Source: Trichomonas vaginalis G3 (Eukaryota > Parabasalia > Trichomonadida > Trichomonadidae). Taken from it: a DNA stretch of 64,000 bases. The DNA is taken from positions 30,705,896 to 30,769,895 of the forward strand of contig NC_067206.1 of NCBI RefSeq assembly GCF_026262505.1, written 5' to 3'. A model generated the notes under the pieces. That model did not search any database. It worked only from the letters and a program-made list of their open reading frames with translations, and was not told the DNA's origin. The position numbers and the translations under genes were made by a program. Each line of letters opens with the position of its first letter. The first letter of the stretch is position 1. Of this stretch, positions 60,242 through 64,000 are shown piece by piece.

Positions 60242-61630
60242 TTAGTTAAGTAACGCATTAAGAATAAGTAATTTTCCTAAAACATCAATAGCTCTGTCAG
60301 TAGAATCTTCAGAATCGGAATCTGAACTGGATGAAGATGATTTATTATTACTTCTGAGTTCGTCTTTTTCTTTGTCAGTTAATTCGCAACCGTGATCATC
60401 TAAATAAGATGCCAAATTAAGATAGATCCTACTCCTATTGATTGCGCACTTGATTGGTGTTCCAGAGTCTGAAACAATATTCTTCTCAACATTAGAATTA
60501 TTAGCAAGGTACTGAATAACTGCTAATCTGAGGAAGAAAACACCACAATGTAACGCTGTTTCATCAGCCTCATTAACGTCATTGATGCTTAAGAAATTCT
60601 CAGCATATTTGAGGCCTTCAAGATTGCCTGAAATGCTGAATGCATGAATGATACTTTCTCCTTCTTTTGTTCTGAATTTCATGTCAACATCGCACTTGTT
60701 GAATGCTTTGACAAGAGGAAGATCTCCCTTGTATGCAGCATATATAAGTCCATTCATTCCCAAGAGTCTGTAATTATTCTGTTCAATGTCGCATTTGACA
60801 TTAATGTATCCATATCTCACTGCATGTTTGATCGTTTCCATGTAGCCTTCTTGAGCTGCGAATGAGAGAATTGTGTAAATTCTGTGAACATTTTCAACTC
60901 CATCTGCTTTGCTGCATTTCTGGAGGGAGTTTAATGATTCTGATTCTTCATCTTTTTCGCGGAGTTGGCTTATTGTGCTTTCGTTTGCTGATATTTGTTG
61001 CTTCAGTGATTTTACCGTTTTTTCTGAAGAAGAAAGTTGAGATTTCAAAGACTGAAAATCTGAATCTTTGGAAGATAACTGTTCTTTCAAGGTAAAAATA
61101 TCGTTATCTTTAGACTTAAGTTGTTTTTGTAATTTTTGTATCTCGGATTCTTTTGAAGAAATTTGTGATTTTAATTCACTAATTATCTTACTGTATTCTT
61201 GCTGCTGTGAAAGTTTTTGTTGAAGTTCATCACATTTCTTTGAGTATTCGCGTGCTTTGTTGTAAAGGTCATTGTATTGTTCTGTTAATTTTTGATTTTC
61301 TTGCATAATTTTATCGAATTGGTGGCTAATTTCTCTCATTGATCTGAAATCAAGTTTCTCTTCAAAAAGAGTGAATATATACTTCAATTCTTCGTAATTA
61401 TTAACATGGACTCGAGCTTTATGAAAACACCTGAATAAATCGTTACTGTTGTATTGTTCCCTTCCAGATTTGAAGAGTAAATCAACTTCTCTCAGCCCGA
61501 GCTTCGAATATTTCAAAATATCAGCTGTAATTTTTATTGAGTCGAAGATTTGAAAGAATGTTCCGTCTTCGATATAGCTAGCTATATGCTTTGCTGACTC
61601 CTTACTATCGATCTCATAATTGCTTAACAT
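60242..61630 (-). CDS. Coiled-coil/ankyrin protein, paralogue of the downstream gene
   Basis: The ATG at 61630 (MLSNYEIDSKESAKHI) is chosen over a TTG just before it. The protein has 462 residues. Residues 1-120 are strongly similar to the neighbour's N-terminus (shared IASYIEDGTFFQIFDSIKI style). Residues about 125-235 are a shorter coiled coil with a few SSKD repeats. Residues about 245-410 are ankyrin or DUF3447-type repeats (LSFAAQEGYMETIKHAV, ETALHCGVFFLRLAVIQYL). A Ser/Asp run and a hydrophobic C-terminal helix follow. The pair is a tandem duplication in which one copy kept ankyrin repeats and the other expanded the coiled coil. Confidence 0.82.
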   Translation of the reverse strand: MLSNYEIDSKESAKHIASYIEDGTFFQIFDSIKITADILKYSKLGLREVDLLFKSGREQYNSNDLFRCFHKARVHVNNYEELKYIFTLFEEKLDFRSMREISHQFDKIMQENQKLTEQYNDLYNKAREYSKKCDELQQKLSQQQEYSKIISELKSQISSKESEIQKLQKQLKSKDNDIFTLKEQLSSKDSDFQSLKSQLSSSEKTVKSLKQQISANESTISQLREKDEESESLNSLQKCSKADGVENVHRIYTILSFAAQEGYMETIKHAVRYGYINVKCDIEQNNYRLLGMNGLIYAAYKGDLPLVKAFNKCDVDMKFRTKEGESIIHAFSISGNLEGLKYAENFLSINDVNEADETALHCGVFFLRLAVIQYLANNSNVEKNIVSDSGTPIKCAINRSRIYLNLASYLDDHGCELTDKEKDELRSNNKSSSSSSDSDSEDSTDRAIDVLGKLLILNALLN

Positions 61631-62191
61631 CAACTTTTATTCACTGACGACTTTCTAAATGTAAAAAGTCAAAAATGCTTTAAAAATTCTTATTACTTAA
61701 ATCTACGTATGAACGACTTTTTTTTCAAAATCATGATTTGAGAGAAATCAAGATTTGTGAAGTTTATTTTTTACATCAACCTGAATTTATTAAGGGTGCA
61801 CATGAGAGGATCATGTAATGTAATAAACAGAAATTCATCAAAAGTGACAGCTCTCAATTTTTTTGACATTTGTAAATTCTAAATTGAATGAGAAAAATGA
61901 AATAATACTAAGCATAATACAATATTCTAGATTTAATTATAATTAGGAAAAAGTTTGTTTTGAGAGTACTTTTCATAGGCATATAGAATGAAATCTTCTG
62001 AAAAATAATATCACATAAACTCATATTATTTTCTAATATATAACTATTTTATATAAAAATCAAATTCAATGATCTTAAAAGCGAATGATAAACATCAAAA
62101 TTTACGAATATAATGAGTGGGAATATAATGCTTATCTATCATAAAACCATATGAAATATCAATTTTTGCTTTACGCCTAATTTTTGATTTT
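61631..62191. other. Intergenic region
   Basis: About 560 AT-rich bases. A GTGACAGCTC word at about 61847 recalls the ends of the local elements, but no partner was found. Satellite array C begins at its right edge. Confidence 0.45.
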
Positions 62192-64000
62192 CCATTTCGA
62201 AAAAACCGAAACTGCAAGGATCTCCGATTCTCGATATGATAATTTATTTGATTCCGGGGGACACCCCGGTTATCAAATATATTTATTAGAACGGAAAATC
62301 TCTCACATTTCGAAAAAACCGAAACTGCAAGGATCTCCGATTCTCGATATGATAATTTATTTGATTCCGGGGGACACCCCGGTTATCAAATATATTTATT
62401 AGAACGGAAAATCTCTCACATTTCGAAAAAACCGAAACTGCAAGGATCTCCGATTCTCGATATGATAATTTATTTGATTCCGGGGGACACCCCGGTTATC
62501 AAATATATTTATTAGAACGGAAAATCTCTCACATTTCGAAAAAACCGAAACTGCAAGGATCTCCGATTCTCGATATGATAATTTATTTGATTCCGGGGGA
62601 CACCCCGGTTATCAAATATATTTATTAGAACGGAAAATCTCTCACATTTCGAAAAAACCGAAACTGCAAGGATCTCCGATTCTCGATATGATAATTTATT
62701 TGATTCCGGGGGACACCCCGGTTATCAAATATATTTATTAGAACGGAAAATCTCTCACATTTCGAAAAAACCGAAACTGCAAGGATCTCCGATTCTCGAT
62801 ATGATAATTTATTTGATTCCGGGGGACACCCCGGTTATCAAATATATTTATTAGAACGGAAAATCTCTCACATTTCGAAAAAACCGAAACTGCAAGGATC
62901 TCCGATTCTCGATATGATAATTTATTTGATTCCGGGGGACACCCCGGTTATCAAATATATTTATTAGAACGGAAAATCTCTCACATTTCGAAAAAACCGA
63001 AACTGCAAGGATCTCCGATTCTCGATATGATAATTTATTTGATTCCGGGGGACACCCCGGTTATCAAATATATTTATTAGAACGGAAAATCTCTCACATT
63101 TCGAAAAAACCGAAACTGCAAGGATCTCCGATTCTCGATATGATAATTTATTTGATTCCGGGGGACACCCCGGTTATCAAATATATTTATTAGAACGGAA
63201 AATCTCTCACATTTCGAAAAAACCGAAACTGCAAGGATCTCCGATTCTCGATATGATAATTTATTTGATTCCGGGGGACACCCCGGTTATCAAATATATT
63301 TATTAGAACGGAAAATCTCTCACATTTCGAAAAAACCGAAACTGCAAGGATCTCCGATTCTCGATATGATAATTTATTTGATTCCGGGGGACACCCCGGT
63401 TATCAAATATATTTATTAGAACGGAAAATCTCTCACATTTCGAAAAAACCGAAACTGCAAGGATCTCCGATTCTCGATATGATAATTTATTTGATTCCGG
63501 GGGACACCCCGGTTATCAAATATATTTATTAGAACGGAAAATCTCTCACATTTCGAAAAAACCGAAACTGCAAGGATCTCCGATTCTCGATATGATAATT
63601 TATTTGATTCCGGGGGACACCCCGGTTATCAAATATATTTATTAGAACGGAAAATCTCTCACATTTCGAAAAAACCGAAACTGCAAGGATCTCCGATTCT
63701 CGATATGATAATTTATTTGATTCCGGGGGACACCCCGGTTATCAAATATATTTATTAGAACGGAAAATCTCTCACATTTCGAAAAAACCGAAACTGCAAG
63801 GATCTCCGATTCTCGATATGATAATTTATTTGATTCCGGGGGACACCCCGGTTATCAAATATATTTATTAGAACGGAAAATCTCTCACATTTCGAAAAAA
63901 CCGAAACTGCAAGGATCTCCGATTCTCGATATGATAATTTATTTGATTCCGGGGGACACCCCGGTTATCAAATATATTTATTAGAACGGAAAATCTCTCA
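62192..64000 (+). repeat. 113-bp satellite, array C (about 16 units, runs off the window)
   Basis: Units begin at 62206, 62319 and so on every 113 bp to the window end. They are essentially identical to arrays A and B. The orientation is opposite to array B, so B and C form an inverted pair around the 4.4-kb block that holds the coiled-coil genes. The first unit is cut at its 5' side. Confidence 0.95.

Overview
The window looks like a gene-dense but transposon-loaded chromosome piece from a parabasalid protist (Trichomonas vaginalis or a close relative such as Tritrichomonas). The reasons are: AT-rich, intron-free genes; T. vaginalis-like initiator matches (TCA-Py-T/A) a few bases before several start codons; DUF3447/ankyrin and coiled-coil families; and Polinton (Maverick) elements, which are very abundant in trichomonads. 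The species is inferred, not shown.

Region 1 (1-about 18440) is a Polinton that starts before the window. It carries a packaging ATPase, fibre-like genes with a phage-type collar domain, an integrase, two KilA-N proteins (one joined to a GIY-YIG-like domain), a protein-primed type B DNA polymerase, a penton-like protein and a major capsid protein. It is treated as a fossil: several genes look whole, several look broken. Region 2 (about 18441-24597) is a second, partial and rearranged Polinton copy, very similar to the first and so probably young. It is interrupted by a transposon with an rve-type transposase (18772-22385) and cut short by a second one (from about 24597, transposase 24718-25650).

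Region 3 (27520-31340) is a foldback-like structure. Two arms made of 132-bp and 122-bp tandem repeats lie in opposite orientation around a 1-kb spacer, and the units are themselves self-complementary. It is followed by a 762-bp non-autonomous element with 20-bp perfect terminal inverted repeats (31578-32339).

Region 4 (33388-49176) is the host gene block: a coiled-coil protein, a PP1-like phosphatase, an ankyrin protein, the translation factor DENR, a CFAP97-like protein, a two-repeat Myb protein, a small membrane protein, a protein kinase, tRNA-Gly(UCC) and a multi-pass transporter-like protein. Hairpin-type elements sit between these genes (39309-39401, 44671-45323).

Region 5 (49177-64000) is repeat-dominated. 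It has a chain of about 13 hairpins (51490-52545), a Mutator-like transposase remnant, a 1.3-kb-arm palindrome (53430-56325) flanked by arrays of a 113-bp satellite, a tandem pair of coiled-coil/ankyrin paralogues (58400-61630), and a third 113-bp array running off the end.

The most unusual theme is self-complementary DNA at every scale: hairpins of 55-60 bp strung head to tail, tandem arrays of hairpin-bearing units, and kilobase palindromes built from those arrays. One hairpin cassette occurs both beside a transposase gene and in the free-standing chain 26 kb away, which hints at a related family of elements.
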